Source: Allodiplogaster sudhausi (lineage: Eukaryota; Nematoda; Chromadorea; Rhabditida; Diplogasteridae). Taken from it: 64,000 nt of DNA. A program made the translations under genes and the position numbers. This document shows positions 34,758 through 46,327 of this stretch, piece after piece. Numbering within the stretch: the first letter of the stretch is position 1; every line of letters starts with the position of its first letter. The notes beneath the pieces are model-generated. The model was given only the letters and a program-made list of their open reading frames with translations, ran no database searches and was not told where the DNA came from. The stretch is from positions 1,933,501 through 1,997,500 of the forward strand of contig CALZFC010000035.1 in assembly GCA_945643635.1 (NCBI GenBank). The letters are read 5' to 3'.

Positions 34758-35595
34758 TTAGTGTTTCTTCACTTTTATTAGACCATCTAGAGAGGTACAA
34801 AAAGTAGTAATTACATTTAAATTTTTTTCTCGATCGGGCACTTCCGGGCTTTGTATGTTGACGCCATGCTTTGCGTAGCAGTAGTAGTCCAATGGGAGCC
34901 AATACTGAAAAAGAGTGAGATGATCACGGCTCAGCTCTGTAATTAGTCAAAGAGAGTGGTGGGTGTCACCCTTGATAAGTAAATGTTTTTTTTAAACCAA
35001 AACGTTATTGCGTGATCACACGCCAATACTAAACCTCTTGTGGCACTGCAGCGCTATTATCTAATAAGAAAAAAAACTAAAAAATATTCTTGCCTTACGT
35101 TCTCAACGAGCGCATTGCGGAGGAACTGTACGGTCATGAGCCCCACTGGTCATTAGCAGCATGTCGTTTCCAGGATTGTCCACTGAGTCTCCACGAAAGA
35201 ATGTTTTCTCAGTTGGGGCCAAGGAAGAATGTGATCTGGTTTCTTGATGGAGCGCGAAAGAGCAACTTGCGCTCGTTCCGGCCGAGAACGTGATTGCCTG
35301 GGAGAACGATCCGATGATGGAGGTATTCCGGATGACTCCTGTGAGACTTGCTGATTGATGGCAAGATGGAGTCCCACTGATCCTTGGCATTTGTGAACTC
35401 CAGGAGCTCAACGATGAATTGGTGCTAGGTTCATGCGCTCACACGAGTCCGCTGTGGATTCCGCCTTCCTCGGTTGGCACTCGTCATTTGTATTCGAAGA
35501 TAGGAAGTCATAGGTCTGACGATCGCGAAGGAGTCAGCTCCGACAGCATCTCCAGCTCGCATTGATGGAAAGAATTCCGTAATGAATGCACGCTG
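34758..35595 (-). pseudogene. Unidentified gene remnant, left-arm copy
   Basis: Mirror image of 42,898-43,734. See that entry for the exons. The same frame breaks are present in both arms, so they predate the arm duplication or were homogenised. Confidence 0.4.
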
Positions 35596-35869
35596 CAATT
35601 TCCTTTATTTAGCAATGTTGTTATTTTATGATTTTAAGCAAAAGGATGGATGTGGTGAGCCTATGAGAAAGACAGAGACACAGGGATCGACGGTTGAGAG
35701 TGAGGGAGGGACAATAACTGACAATGAGAAAGAGAGAGTTTATAAAGTAACTTAATTAAGGTTTTTTTTCGCATTCTTCGGCCATCTCGCCTCACGTGGC
35801 ATACAGATGGTGAATTAAACGTGTGAATAGATAAATGTAAATGCCCCAAAGTACTTTTAAGGTTGTTTT

Positions 35870-36209
35870 AACCTGATGTAAACATCTTCCAGCTGATTGG
35901 ATATAAGTCAAGGCTCTGAAGATGGGGCTCCGTTTATGAACACATCAACTAATTATGTATGTATGTCCGCTTACTATTCGCGTAGATGCAATTGATAGTC
36001 GCAATCGCAACTTAATTAGGCACATACAGGTGAAAAAAGAGATCTGTTTCTAAACGAAGCTTGGCAGAAATTAAAAGGAAAGTGGCTAGATTAGATGCAT
36101 TTACTGGGCATCAGATAATGAAGGTTTCCAAGCAGCCTCATCTGTGCACATAATGGAAGGAAAGTGAGTGATGTAGCGGCGTAGAGGGAGAAAACCAGAG
36201 ATAGAGATT

Positions 36210-36251
<42 letters not shown>

Positions 36252-36300
36252 GATAGAGAACTGCAGAAAGAGTGTGTGTGCAAAAGAGGAGGGAGCGATG
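35870..36300. repeat. Dispersed repeat family R1, copy 4 (inverted)
   Basis: Blocks CCTGATGTAAACATCTTCCA, GGGGCTCCGTTTATGAACAC, CCGCTTACTATTCGCG, AAAGGAAAGTGGCTAG, a GGGCATCAGATAATG block, then a (GA)n tract at 36,210-36,250. The mirrored copy is at 42,200-42,640. The (GA)n length differs by 2 bp between the arms. Confidence 0.7.
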
Positions 36301-37111
36301 GAGACAAGTGAAAATTTTAACGTTACTGCACCGGGTCCCGCGCGGAAAATTTTTTTCAAGTTTGAAATATAGCCTATTTTGTTGGCCACGTCGAGTTGTA
36401 TACTGTAATTTTCATGAACAAATTCGAAAAAAAATTCCTAGGGCAGGCCTTGATCGAAGGATACTGACATGCTCTCTTAAACAATATGGCGCAGCTGATG
36501 AGTTCAATATCCAATTTCTTGCACAATAAATATAGTTAGTATCTCGAACAGAATAGTTTTTGCCAAGCATTAACAATAATTCATTACGATTGCCATAATG
36601 CTCATGATCAGGTGACCCTGTTAGCGTCAGTAGACCAATTGTTTCTGATATTGCCCATGACTTCTTGCATTGAAATCTCCTTTTGCTGAATTATCGAATC
36701 TCGTTATTTCGAAAAATTGACATTTGCACAGGTTATAATTCTCATCGTCAGAGGGAACATTTCCCGGCAAGGCTACGCTCGAACGAAAAGAATGCAACTT
36801 AAACTGTTCTCTTTTTGTAGATCAACACTACCCTTATGAGTTCCACTGCCTTTTAATGCCAACTTAAGGAACGGATAAGTCCTTTCAAAATCCTTAGACG
36901 GGAAAGAAAAACTAATTGAGTGAGGTTTTTTGCTGGCAACAAATAAGGCAAGCATTGCCACATGATGAAGTCCACATGAGTTAGACCATTCATCAAGGCA
37001 ATTGTCGATTCATCAAGGATGATGGCTAAGACCCCAGACTCTAGCGATCACTTACTTTTTTAACCTTCTGCATTTTCAATTGAAATATACTGCCGATAGA
37101 AGCATTATTTT
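36301..37111. other. Inner end of left arm; no gene recognised
   Basis: Open frames of 62-85 codons here are identical in the mirrored arm, which gives no independent coding evidence, and none shows a known motif. Confidence 0.4.
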
Positions 37112-37380
37112 AGACACAAAGTGCAAAATATGAAGGAAGGTTGTTTTTATCTCTACCCACTTTTACACCTAAATTTTGAGTACGCAAAAGCCATTCAGGT
37201 GACACGGTAAGTGCAAAAAAACGGCTAGACTATACTAATACTAATTTTTTAATGTTTTTTTTATAATTTTTTTTCAATATTGATCAATACTTTTCCCATG
37301 CATATGTACGCCATTCTACATTCTGATAATTTACTTTTTTTAATAAAAAGTGACAAGAAAAAGAAAGAATAAAGCAAATT

Positions 37381-37800
37381 TATTCAGGTTAGTATTTGCA
37401 TGTAGCTAACATTTTCTCCAAAAGACATTCTTGTCACAGTTACACGCATAAACTCATATTTTTCACAATCAGACTTGAGGTTATCATCGATCTGTAAAAT
37501 TTTCATTGCCAAAGTCTTTTCGCTTTAGTAGGAATCTCTTTACTCCTCACCATCAGCAGCGCAAAAGGATGAATTTTATTACAATATTGCCCTCTTTAAT
37601 CAGGAGAAGGCAAGTGGAGTAATTTTTTTTTGACAACTATTATTAAGGTACTTATAAATTGATTAATGTCCCCCAGATAGAGGCGTTTCGGCGACGACGC
37701 TTCACGAATCCGCCAATGATTGTGAACAAATTTTGCAGCGAGATTTGATCACAATCAAAGACGTTCCAGACGCTCGAAATTTCGGCGATTCAGCTGAACC
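37381..37800 (+). pseudogene. 3' end of a third IR-like gene copy (spacer)
   Basis: Diverged sense-strand copy of the last introns and exons of the IR-like gene. It contains the CAGCAGCGCAAAAGGATGAA exon at about 37,557, the same GC-type donor context AAGGCAAGTGG, and the start of the final exon (CGACGCTTCACGAATC at about 37,697). Frameshifts and an internal stop break the final exon. The copy stops abruptly at CAGCTGAACCT (about 37,801), before the last membrane segment, where a GTGCCCCTCCCT MITE fragment begins. Confidence 0.65.
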
Positions 37801-37950
37801 TTAAGTGCCCCTCCCTCGCAATGGTATTGAAAAATAGCGCCCCCGCGAGTGCTAATAGATTAAATTTGGTTGTTTAAATCAGCAATCTACTTTGTTATGG
37901 ATCGTAAACGGCAGTAAACGGATCGCTCCATTCATTATAAATTTATTACC

Positions 37951-38143
37951 ATAACATGAATAGTTTTAAAATATATACAATAACTCTCATTATTCCAAAG
38001 GGCTTATGATATAGCCGCCATAGTTTGATGCTCTGTACCGCTCAAGGATGAGATGTCAAACTATGGCGGATATATCATGCATAGATAGGCACTTTGGAAT
38101 AATGAGAGGTCTTGTATATATTTTAAAACTATTCATGTTATGA
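37951..38143. repeat. Hairpin made from IR-like gene sequence
   Basis: Two arms of about 90 bp in inverted orientation (CATAACATGAATAGTTTTAA ... TTAAAACTATTCATGTTATG) around about 38,045. The right half matches the IR-like gene just after the M3 exon (63,200-63,300). It looks like a local foldback duplication. Confidence 0.8.
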
Positions 38144-38149
38144 TTCTGA

Positions 38150-41085
38150 AATAAATGTGGTTAGGTCATCTGCGCTTCAAAATTACTTCAGATACATAAA
38201 TACAGCGTTTTTTTTTCTTTTTGCCACCGAGAGCAAAAAAAAAAGACATTTGTGGTTAGACAACGTCGTTGATCGTGTGACCTATACACAAAGAGTCTTG
38301 CCCGGGTGTTACCTTTCATTTCATTTCAGCACGACGAATGCATGAAGTAGTTGAGGCATCGTGCATTTTCTACTTCCTCTTCCGTGAGTGATGTGGCAAA
38401 GGGTACACGGAAAGCGTATAAAGTGTAGCGAATAGAATTTTGCCCAAAGTGAGCCCTTTGCCTAATGCTTATAAGCATCCGACCGGCAATGCTCACGACA
38501 GCTCATTTCTTCTCTTCCATCTCAAGCGGTCGACTCTCTCTTCTATGTACTTTGTCTGATAATAAACCTTTCGATTTGGCTACCTACACACATACACACA
38601 CTTTACTTTCCGCATGTGGAGAGGCACAGCGCGTCACTCTCATTATACGTGCCTTTGATCACTCTTTCTCTTGTCACAACATCTCCATTCTCAAATACAG
38701 CTTTCCCGGAACAGTCGGAAAAAGTGGCATTCAAATTAACTGTGTAAGATAAGATTCTTCAATTTCCCCTTTAATACTTTTCAGACTTGCAGCCTCTCTC
38801 TCTCTCTCTCTCTCTCTCTTTTCTCTCTCTTCTTTCTGTTCTCACTCATCTCTCAATTCTCTCTTTTCTCTTCCATCTCTCTTCTCTCTCTTCGTTGTCT
38901 ATCTCGATTTTCTCTCCTCTTCTCTCTTTTGTATTAAATTTCTCGTTTTTTTCACTCTCCTTCTATGTTGCTCCCTCCCGCTCTCATAAACCTACCAAAA
39001 GAAAAGTTTGCATACGATGTAACAAAAAAAAACGCAAAATGTAAACAATAAGTGCACGTACTTCTTGCTCCGAATAAACATACGGAAGGTCATCAGAGAC
39101 TTCTTCCTCCTTCCTAGTTCGTTGAATCTGGCAACCAGTGAATTTCGCATAAATTTGTATATAAACATTAAATTATTCAAAACAAAGTTTTTTTTTATTT
39201 GTGAGATGTCAGAATGCCGCGCCGCTTCACTTCGCGCTTTTATTCAATTTTTTGCGTTTTTGATTCTGGTATGTACCTGTGAAATATGTAGATTGTGATA
39301 TTGCGAGTGAAACTGCTGCATTAATAATTTTGCAAGTGATTACTCCAATGCTAATTTTCTTCCTTCCTAGCACGACGTTAAATCTGACAACCAATTAAGA
39401 AATTTATATTGCATTAGCGTTAAATTAAAAATTAAAAAATTAAACTTAAAGCGCGTCAATTTGAATTTAAATTAATTATTTTTACCAGTGACCTAATTCT
39501 CCAATGACAATCATCCTGTCTTCCGGGCGGGTCGGAAGAAACTCCTTCCCGTATATATTCAACCGTTGTGGCGCTGCGCGTGGCATCTACTGGGAGATAT
39601 GGAAGATGTGGGCAGCAACGGCTAACGAGACACTCGTCCAAGTCCACGTGTCGGAACGAAGTTGGCGAGATATTACCTTAAAAAAATTTTATCTTTGAAC
39701 CATCCGTCTCACTCTCACTTCATATCGCTGTCATCGTTTTTTTTTACCCTTCTTAGATTGTATGATATCACTTGATGACCATTATTATCAATTAGAATGC
39801 ACTTATAACTGTCCGTTTAGTTGATACAGGTCCGGACGAATCAGGAAGACATCCCGGAATTCTTGGCTTTATTCAGAACAACACGGTCGATGGAACAGTG
39901 ATGGACCTGATTACCAGTTTTTATTCTTAGAAATCTAGAAACAACGTGCTAATCTGAGAGCAATCACCGAAAATTTATGCGTGATTTCAAATTTCCGCTT
40001 CGCTCTGCACTCTAATTCGCGCAACCATTTTCGCGCTTCGGCTTGGTGCTACCTATGAAATAGCGGGCGAAGCTGAGAGAGTGCATAGAAACTCTCAATT
40101 CCCAGGGTGGAAGTACGGCTGTTTGAATATCCGTTAAATGAGGTCTCCGGTGAATAATTAACCTGTTGCTTGTAGAGCATAGATGAGCTCATCGGATCGT
40201 AATACTTATGGTTAGATACAGACAGTTTGGCTGAATTTCACCGTATCATTCTAGAATTATAGTCATTTTAAAGAGCACTGGTGGAGTATTAGCTACTGTA
40301 GATCTTAGCACCTCCTATTTTGCAGCGCTCGACCGCAACATGAAAGTCAACTGGAGCCATCTTCAAAAAAATTGTTGTATGACAATACCGAGGAAACCGG
40401 ATACTTGGAAGCGTGCATATCAGAGCACGCACCTACATTTGGCCCGATTTTTCTCAACAAGTTCTTTCCCAATACAATTGTGTCAGCACAAGTTTCATTG
40501 GAGAGAATGGAAAGGGCAGCAGCACTGAAAAGGGAGGATCACAGCTTTCCGAAAACTTGACAGGAAGAGAACTAGGCATACTGCAGCCATTATCACCTAG
40601 AGGATATTCCGTACGGGACACTTCGTGGCTCAAATGCCTATCTAGAATTGTTTCTATAAACATTTGCCGGAACTTCATTAAATAATTTTTTGGTGATCGC
40701 ACTCTTTTAACATGAGCAGTGGAAAAAAACGAACCTTTTTCGAATTTGCACTTTGCCCTCAATTTGCAGAGCCTTCGCGCAGAACGGTTGCGCGACTTTG
40801 GCTATGTCTCGTTGCCAGTCATGTACAGCTTGGTAAGCTACATACTAAAATATTTTTTTACAGAGTAATATTTTTTTTACACATTTTAATTTTACTTATA
40901 TTATATATATTTACGTTATTTGTGTTCATGTCTAAAAAACTCAAAAAATGTTAATTTTGAGAAAACACTATAGATTACTCAACTCATTAAAAGTGTACGA
41001 AACTCAAAAGAAATCTTTTAGAAAAATTTCTCTGACCATTGTAGTCGCGTCTGTCTACATCAAATCAGGCAAAACGGAACAAATT
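38150..41085 (+). pseudogene. IR-like gene copy in the spacer, truncated
   Basis: Diverged direct-orientation copy of right-arm 60,600-62,770. The S1 exon 39,504-39,660 is open and the same length (157 nt) as in the arms, with RGIYWEIWKMWAA preserved. The second S1 exon (39,821-39,909) keeps NNTVDGTVMD, but its donor GT has become AT. The third (40,770-40,832) keeps DFGYVSLP. An insertion of about 720 bp separates exons 2 and 3. The copy ends in the intron before the M1 exon, so no membrane part remains. A non-functional relic is the simplest reading. Confidence 0.7.
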
Positions 41086-41322
41086 CAATTTTTTTGAACA
41101 GGGCTCCAGTTGACTTTCATGTTGCGGTCGAGCGCTGCAAAATAGGAGGTGCTAAGATCTACAGTAGCTAATACTCCACCAGTGCTCTTTAAAATGACTA
41201 TAATTCTAGAATGATACGGTGAAATTCAGCCAAACTGTCTGTATCTAACCATAAGTATTACGATCCGATGAGCTCATCTATGCTCTACAAGCAACAGGTT
41301 AATTATTCACCGGAGACCTCAT
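40138..41322. mobile_element. TTAA-bounded inverted-repeat structure of family T2
   Basis: Both ends read ATGAGGTCTCCGGTGAATAA inward and are bordered by TTAA (40,134-40,137 and 41,323-41,326). The inverted match, however, continues outside the TTAA to about 40,078 and 41,382, so the right end may be a copy made during the palindrome rearrangement, not a true transposon terminus. The 12,469 copy is the closest relative. Confidence 0.55.
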
Positions 41323-42199
41323 TTAACGGATATTCAAACAGCCGTACTTCCACCCTGGGAATTGAGAGTTTCTATGCACTCTAAAATAATGCTTCTATCG
41401 GCAGTATATTTCAATTGAAAATGCAGAAGGTTAAAAAAGTAAGTGATCGCTAGAGTCTGGGGTCTTAGCCATCATCCTTGATGAATCGACAATTGCCTTG
41501 ATGAATGGTCTAACTCATGTGGACTTCATCATGTGGCAATGCTTGCCTTATTTGTTGCCAGCAAAAAACCTCACTCAATTAGTTTTTCTTTCCCGTCTAA
41601 GGATTTTGAAAGGACTTATCCGTTCCTTAAGTTGGCATTAAAAGGCAGTGGAACTCATAAGGGTAGTGTTGATCTACAAAAAGAGAACAGTTTAAGTTGC
41701 ATTCTTTTCGTTCGAGCGTAGCCTTGCCGGGAAATGTTCCCTCTGACGATGAGAATTATAACCTGTGCAAATGTCAATTTTTCGAAATAACGAGATTCGA
41801 TAATTCAGCAAAAGGAGATTTCAATGCAAGAAGTCATGGGCAATATCAGAAACAATTGGTCTACTGACGCTAACAGGGTCACCTGATCATGAGCATTATG
41901 GCAATCGTAATGAATTATTGTTAATGCTTGGCAAAAACTATTCTGTTCGAGATACTAACTATATTTATTGTGCAAGAAATTGGATATTGAACTCATCAGC
42001 TGCGCCATATTGTTTAAGAGAGCATGTCAGTATCCTTCGATCAAGGCCTGCCCTAGGAATTTTTTTTCGAATTTGTTCATGAAAATTACAGTATACAACT
42101 CGACGTGGCCAACAAAATAGGCTATATTTCAAACTTGAAAAAAATTTTCCGCGCGGGACCCGGTGCAGTAACGTTAAAATTTTCACTTGTCTCCATCGC

Positions 42200-42242
42200 T
42201 CCCTCCTCTTTTGCACACACACTCTTTCTGCAGTTCTCTATC

Positions 42243-42282
<40 letters not shown>

Positions 42283-42640
42283 AATCTCTATCTCTGGTTT
42301 TCTCCCTCTACGCCGCTACATCACTCACTTTCCTTCCATTATGTGCACAGATGAGGCTGCTTGGAAACCTTCATTATCTGATGCCCAGTAAATGCATCTA
42401 ATCTAGCCACTTTCCTTTTAATTTCTGCCAAGCTTCGTTTAGAAACAGATCTCTTTTTTCACCTGTATGTGCCTAATTAAGTTGCGATTGCGACTATCAA
42501 TTGCATCTACGCGAATAGTAAGCGGACATACATACATAATTAGTTGATGTGTTCATAAACGGAGCCCCATCTTCAGAGCCTTGACTTATATCCAATCAGC
42601 TGGAAGATGTTTACATCAGGTTAAAACAACCTTAAAAGTA
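42200..42640. repeat. Dispersed repeat family R1, mirror of copy 4
   Basis: Same blocks as 35,870-36,300 in the opposite orientation, with the CT tract at 42,245-42,280. Confidence 0.7.
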
Positions 42641-42897
42641 CTTTGGGGCATTTACATTTATCTATTCACACGTTTAATTCACCATCTGTATGCCACGTGA
42701 GGCGAGATGGCCGAAGAATGCGAAAAAAAACCTTAATTAAGTTACTTTATAAACTCTCTCTTTCTCATTGTCAGTTATTGTCCCTCCCTCACTCTCAACC
42801 GTCGATCCCTGTGTCTCTGTCTTTCTCATAGGCTCACCACATCCATCCTTTTGCTTAAAATCATAAAATAACAACATTGCTAAATAAAGGAAATTGC

Positions 42898-43734
42898 AGC
42901 GTGCATTCATTACGGAATTCTTTCCATCAATGCGAGCTGGAGATGCTGTCGGAGCTGACTCCTTCGCGATCGTCAGACCTATGACTTCCTATCTTCGAAT
43001 ACAAATGACGAGTGCCAACCGAGGAAGGCGGAATCCACAGCGGACTCGTGTGAGCGCATGAACCTAGCACCAATTCATCGTTGAGCTCCTGGAGTTCACA
43101 AATGCCAAGGATCAGTGGGACTCCATCTTGCCATCAATCAGCAAGTCTCACAGGAGTCATCCGGAATACCTCCATCATCGGATCGTTCTCCCAGGCAATC
43201 ACGTTCTCGGCCGGAACGAGCGCAAGTTGCTCTTTCGCGCTCCATCAAGAAACCAGATCACATTCTTCCTTGGCCCCAACTGAGAAAACATTCTTTCGTG
43301 GAGACTCAGTGGACAATCCTGGAAACGACATGCTGCTAATGACCAGTGGGGCTCATGACCGTACAGTTCCTCCGCAATGCGCTCGTTGAGAACGTAAGGC
43401 AAGAATATTTTTTAGTTTTTTTTCTTATTAGATAATAGCGCTGCAGTGCCACAAGAGGTTTAGTATTGGCGTGTGATCACGCAATAACGTTTTGGTTTAA
43501 AAAAAACATTTACTTATCAAGGGTGACACCCACCACTCTCTTTGACTAATTACAGAGCTGAGCCGTGATCATCTCACTCTTTTTCAGTATTGGCTCCCAT
43601 TGGACTACTACTGCTACGCAAAGCATGGCGTCAACATACAAAGCCCGGAAGTGCCCGATCGAGAAAAAAATTTAAATGTAATTACTACTTTTTGTACCTC
43701 TCTAGATGGTCTAATAAAAGTGAAGAAACACTAA
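42898..43734 (+). pseudogene. Unidentified gene remnant, right-arm copy
   Basis: After a TTGCAG acceptor (42,897), exon-like sequence with good codon use switches frame several times: stretches such as DFLSSNTNDECQPRKAE, FIVELLEFTNAKDQWDSIL and VQFLRNALVEN each occur in different frames. A GT donor follows at 43,394. The next exon, 43,588-43,734, is clean: YWLPLDYYCYAKHGV... to a TAA, with AATAAA overlapping its end. I cannot name the family. The frame breaks suggest a pseudogene, unless unseen small introns explain them. It lies upstream of the PTP-like gene in the same orientation, with the transposon between them. Confidence 0.4.
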
Positions 43735-44510
43735 GCCAATTATTCCCTGCTTAGGCATACAGTCGCTTGCCTATGAAAGGAAACTTTTATTCGCTCCTCG
43801 CGCAAATAAAAATTCTCTCGTATGTCCTTCAATAACAACTTGTTCGATCATATCAAGTACATAGAAAATGATTTATATAAAAAACTAAGAGAGAATGGTA
43901 CTAATGCAATTAGTCATTTATCAAGCTTGAATTCATATTCTAGTCGTTTTGCTCAAAAATCTTTGCAAAGAGCTAATCTGCAATATCGTAACTACACCTC
44001 ACCGCCACCAAGGGATAACATCAGAGGTGTCCGCACTATGCTCGATGCCCTCCTCTCATCTTGCCTTGTCTTCGGGCCTAAGAGAGCGACATTCTTCTTA
44101 AATTTATCTTCAAAAAATTCACATCTTAGATACTGATTAAAGAAACGGAATCGGAATGGATAGTGAAATCTTTCTGCAGCATGAGATGGTATATCTGATG
44201 GTGAGCAAGAAGAGAACATTGCACAAGCCTGTCGTTTTCCTAAATAAAGAAGGAGGCAAGGAATTGCTTGCAAACATGTTTTCTGTAAGGGCACAATTGT
44301 GCTAGAGTACTCAATGCGAAGTAAAATCATATTGGTCTACCAACCATAGCGACGAGAAGAAGACAGGCGGAAAGTAATTTGCCGACAAGGAGATGCAGAG
44401 AGAGAGGGAGCGTGAGACTGAGGATGAGGAGCCAATGAGGTCTCCCTCACGCTCTCTCATCCAAGTTCTCTCGATCTCTCTCTCGCTCTCTTTCTTTTTT
44501 TCTCTATCTC
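43735..44510. other. Open frames of doubtful meaning
   Basis: Overlapping open frames on both strands (43,822-44,136 plus, 43,992-44,330 minus) are identical in the left arm. Neither has a recognisable domain. A CT tract follows at 44,385-44,510. Confidence 0.35.
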
Positions 44511-44514
44511 TTAA

Positions 44515-45509
44515 GAGAGCCTCTCAGTAAGGCTCCAGTAGGCACTGCCCTAGATGCAAGATTGCGGATCCAAACATTGAGGATGTGATCAGACATGACC
44601 AAGGGCCTATCTATTAACTTTTTGGGAAAATTTTATTTTTATAAAAATTTTCTCTCCAGGAATACCTTAAAGTGTGTTAAAATTTTGAAAATTCATATCG
44701 GGCTTTAAAGTCAACATTTTTTGATATCCTTTTTTTCTTTCGATTTCTCGTCGAATGCTTAATAAAAAGTGTGTTGGGACTTTCCTCAAAAAGTTTCATT
44801 TTAGTTATTTAATTTCGTCATGAATTTTTGTTTTCGCTCGTTGAGTACCTTAACCTCATTTGTGCGTGGGATTTTAGTTTCAGATTAAAGAGCATGAAAA
44901 ACTGTATAACATATCTCAGAACCAAGGTCAACGTCTTTCCCCAAGCCCCGAAAAAGTTACGAGAATAGGAGCAACTCTCGCCGGGACGATTGCGCAAAAT
45001 GGCTACAACGGGCCAAATTTGAGACGCCCATTGAAGATAAACAGATTGTTCTATTCAGAAAGTTATTCTTTTCAATATTTGTCTGAGAAATTTTCACTCA
45101 AAGCGTGATTAATTGATAAAATCCGGAAAAATCAAATTTTCAAGCATTTTGGAAAATGGATGAAAACCTATTTCATGAAGATTAATGCGCACGAGCTTAC
45201 TGAAAACAATAGTTTAATAGTTATGTCTTGTAGAGCACAAAATTCTACACAATGTATGTTCAAAGCAGATTGTTTTCACTTTCCATTTGCCCCGAAAAGG
45301 TGATTTCAAATGCGCCGTCCGAGCAAAAATTTGCTTCGGGTATTTTGTCTATAAATGCGATAATTTTATTAATCGCTGTTTTCGTTCCAAATAACAAGGT
45401 ATTTCGTGTTCCTGGTATCGAACAACATCTCTAGGCCAGATTGTGGACAATTTTTTTTTTTACTTTTGACTGCCTATTTTTCGCCATGAGAGACTTGATT
45501 GTGGAAGGA
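44515..45509 (+). repeat. Left terminal inverted repeat of the 8.2-kb element
   Basis: Matches the reverse complement of 51,757-52,762 nearly throughout, with about 12 bp of net indels close to the tip. The outermost 11 bases, GAGAGCCTCTC, are themselves an inverted repeat. The tip regions diverge between about 30 and 60 bp from the end, then agree again from CTGCCCTAGATGCAAG inward. Confidence 0.9.
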
Positions 45510-45555
45510 GAAGGACAAAAATTTGTATCGGGTGTTTTGTTTATAAACGCGAAAA
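45324..45555 (+). repeat. Subterminal direct repeat at the inner TIR edge
   Basis: About 40-bp units at 45,324 and 45,515, both of the form CAAAAATTTG..TCGGGT.TTTTGT.TATAAA.GCGA, one inside the TIR and one just beyond its inner edge. Repeated subterminal motifs are common transposase-binding sites; that role here is an inference. Confidence 0.6.
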
Positions 45556-45641
45556 ATATAAATGAGATTCAACATGTAAATTCGCTATTTATGAAAAGGT
45601 TTATCCTTCATTGTAATACTTAATAAAATTTAATTTCAGCA

Positions 45642-46327
45642 ATGTTGCTAGTCGTTGTTCTGACCAGTTGCCTGACCATTCGCAGTGTCATACGGTAACT
45701 TGAATTGTCATCAACGGTCAAATATTTTCTTTTTTTGTCATGTTCATTCCTAAATGTTTTTTTAATGATATCATTAACGTTTATTTTCTATTGTCATATT
45801 CAGAGATGTGTGATTGCCCAGTCAACACGGTGTGTAAGAAAGTCAGTGACTTCGAGTATGAGTGTGAATGCGCTGTTGGTTTCACCGGTGAAATGTGCAT
45901 ACCTGGTTCGTTTTATAGTATTCTGGCAATGACTACAGATCTCGTAAATATTAGTTCCAGAGTCCTCTGGCACTGCCTACTGGATGATCCTGGGCTTCAT
46001 TCTGGCGCTGATGCTTATCTTGATCTTCTGCTACATGATCTACAGGAAGAAGCGAGACGTAAGTTGCCATCTGTGAATATAAGCTCCGAAAAGCGGATCA
46101 TTCTCCTGTTTCGTAGTTGGATCGTTTTTTTCCTCGGAAAAGGATGAGTGTTATTTCTCTCATTTTGTTGAACGAACTCCCATTCTCACCATTGTTCTTC
46201 TGTGACCTGCGAAATAGCACCCCATAGTGAGAATAAGGACCCGGCACTTGAAATAGCGCATAATCGGTTTGATGATTACCCTTCTCTAATTGGCTCAGGG
46301 TGTACTAAACAGAAATGTCCATCATAA
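45642..46327 (+). CDS. Single-EGF type I membrane protein, 112 aa, carried by the transposon
   Basis: Predicted exons are 45,642-45,684, 45,804-45,905, 45,961-46,058 and 46,232-46,327, in phases 1,1,0 to a TAA. The ATG lies two bases after TTTCAG, as at nematode trans-splice sites. The product has a hydrophobic leader (MLLVVVLTSCLTI), one six-cysteine EGF-like module (MCDCPVNTVC ... ECECAVGFTGEMC, residues about 16-46), a membrane helix (WMILGFILALMLILIFCYMI, about 54-73), a basic stop-transfer RKKRD, and a cytoplasmic tail of about 30 residues. The plan (leader, one EGF, helix, short tail) is that of membrane-anchored EGF-type ligands such as the TGF-alpha/LIN-3 class. Function is not established. 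It sits between the left TIR and the 3' end of the transposase gene, facing it. The exon 1 donor (A|GTGTCA) is weak, so the leader is the least certain part. Confidence 0.65.

Larger units (their letters stand above)
22794..37111. repeat. Left arm of giant inverted repeat (palindrome)
   Basis: Every feature here reappears in reverse complement in the right arm. Coordinate sums are constant in blocks: about 86,794-87,082 (outer), 87,056, 86,745, then 78,492-78,494 (inner). Steps between blocks correspond to a few indels. Identity looks above 99 percent by eye. The visible outer limit is set only by the window end, so the arm may extend further left. Confidence 0.95.

Noticed and set aside
39206..39268. 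Signal-peptide-like exon before the spacer IR copy
   Set aside because: Its phase leads straight into TGA at the next exon and the arm copies do not preserve it.
43822..44330. Overlapping sense and antisense open frames
   Set aside because: Neither has a recognisable domain or splice structure; kept only as doubtful sequence.
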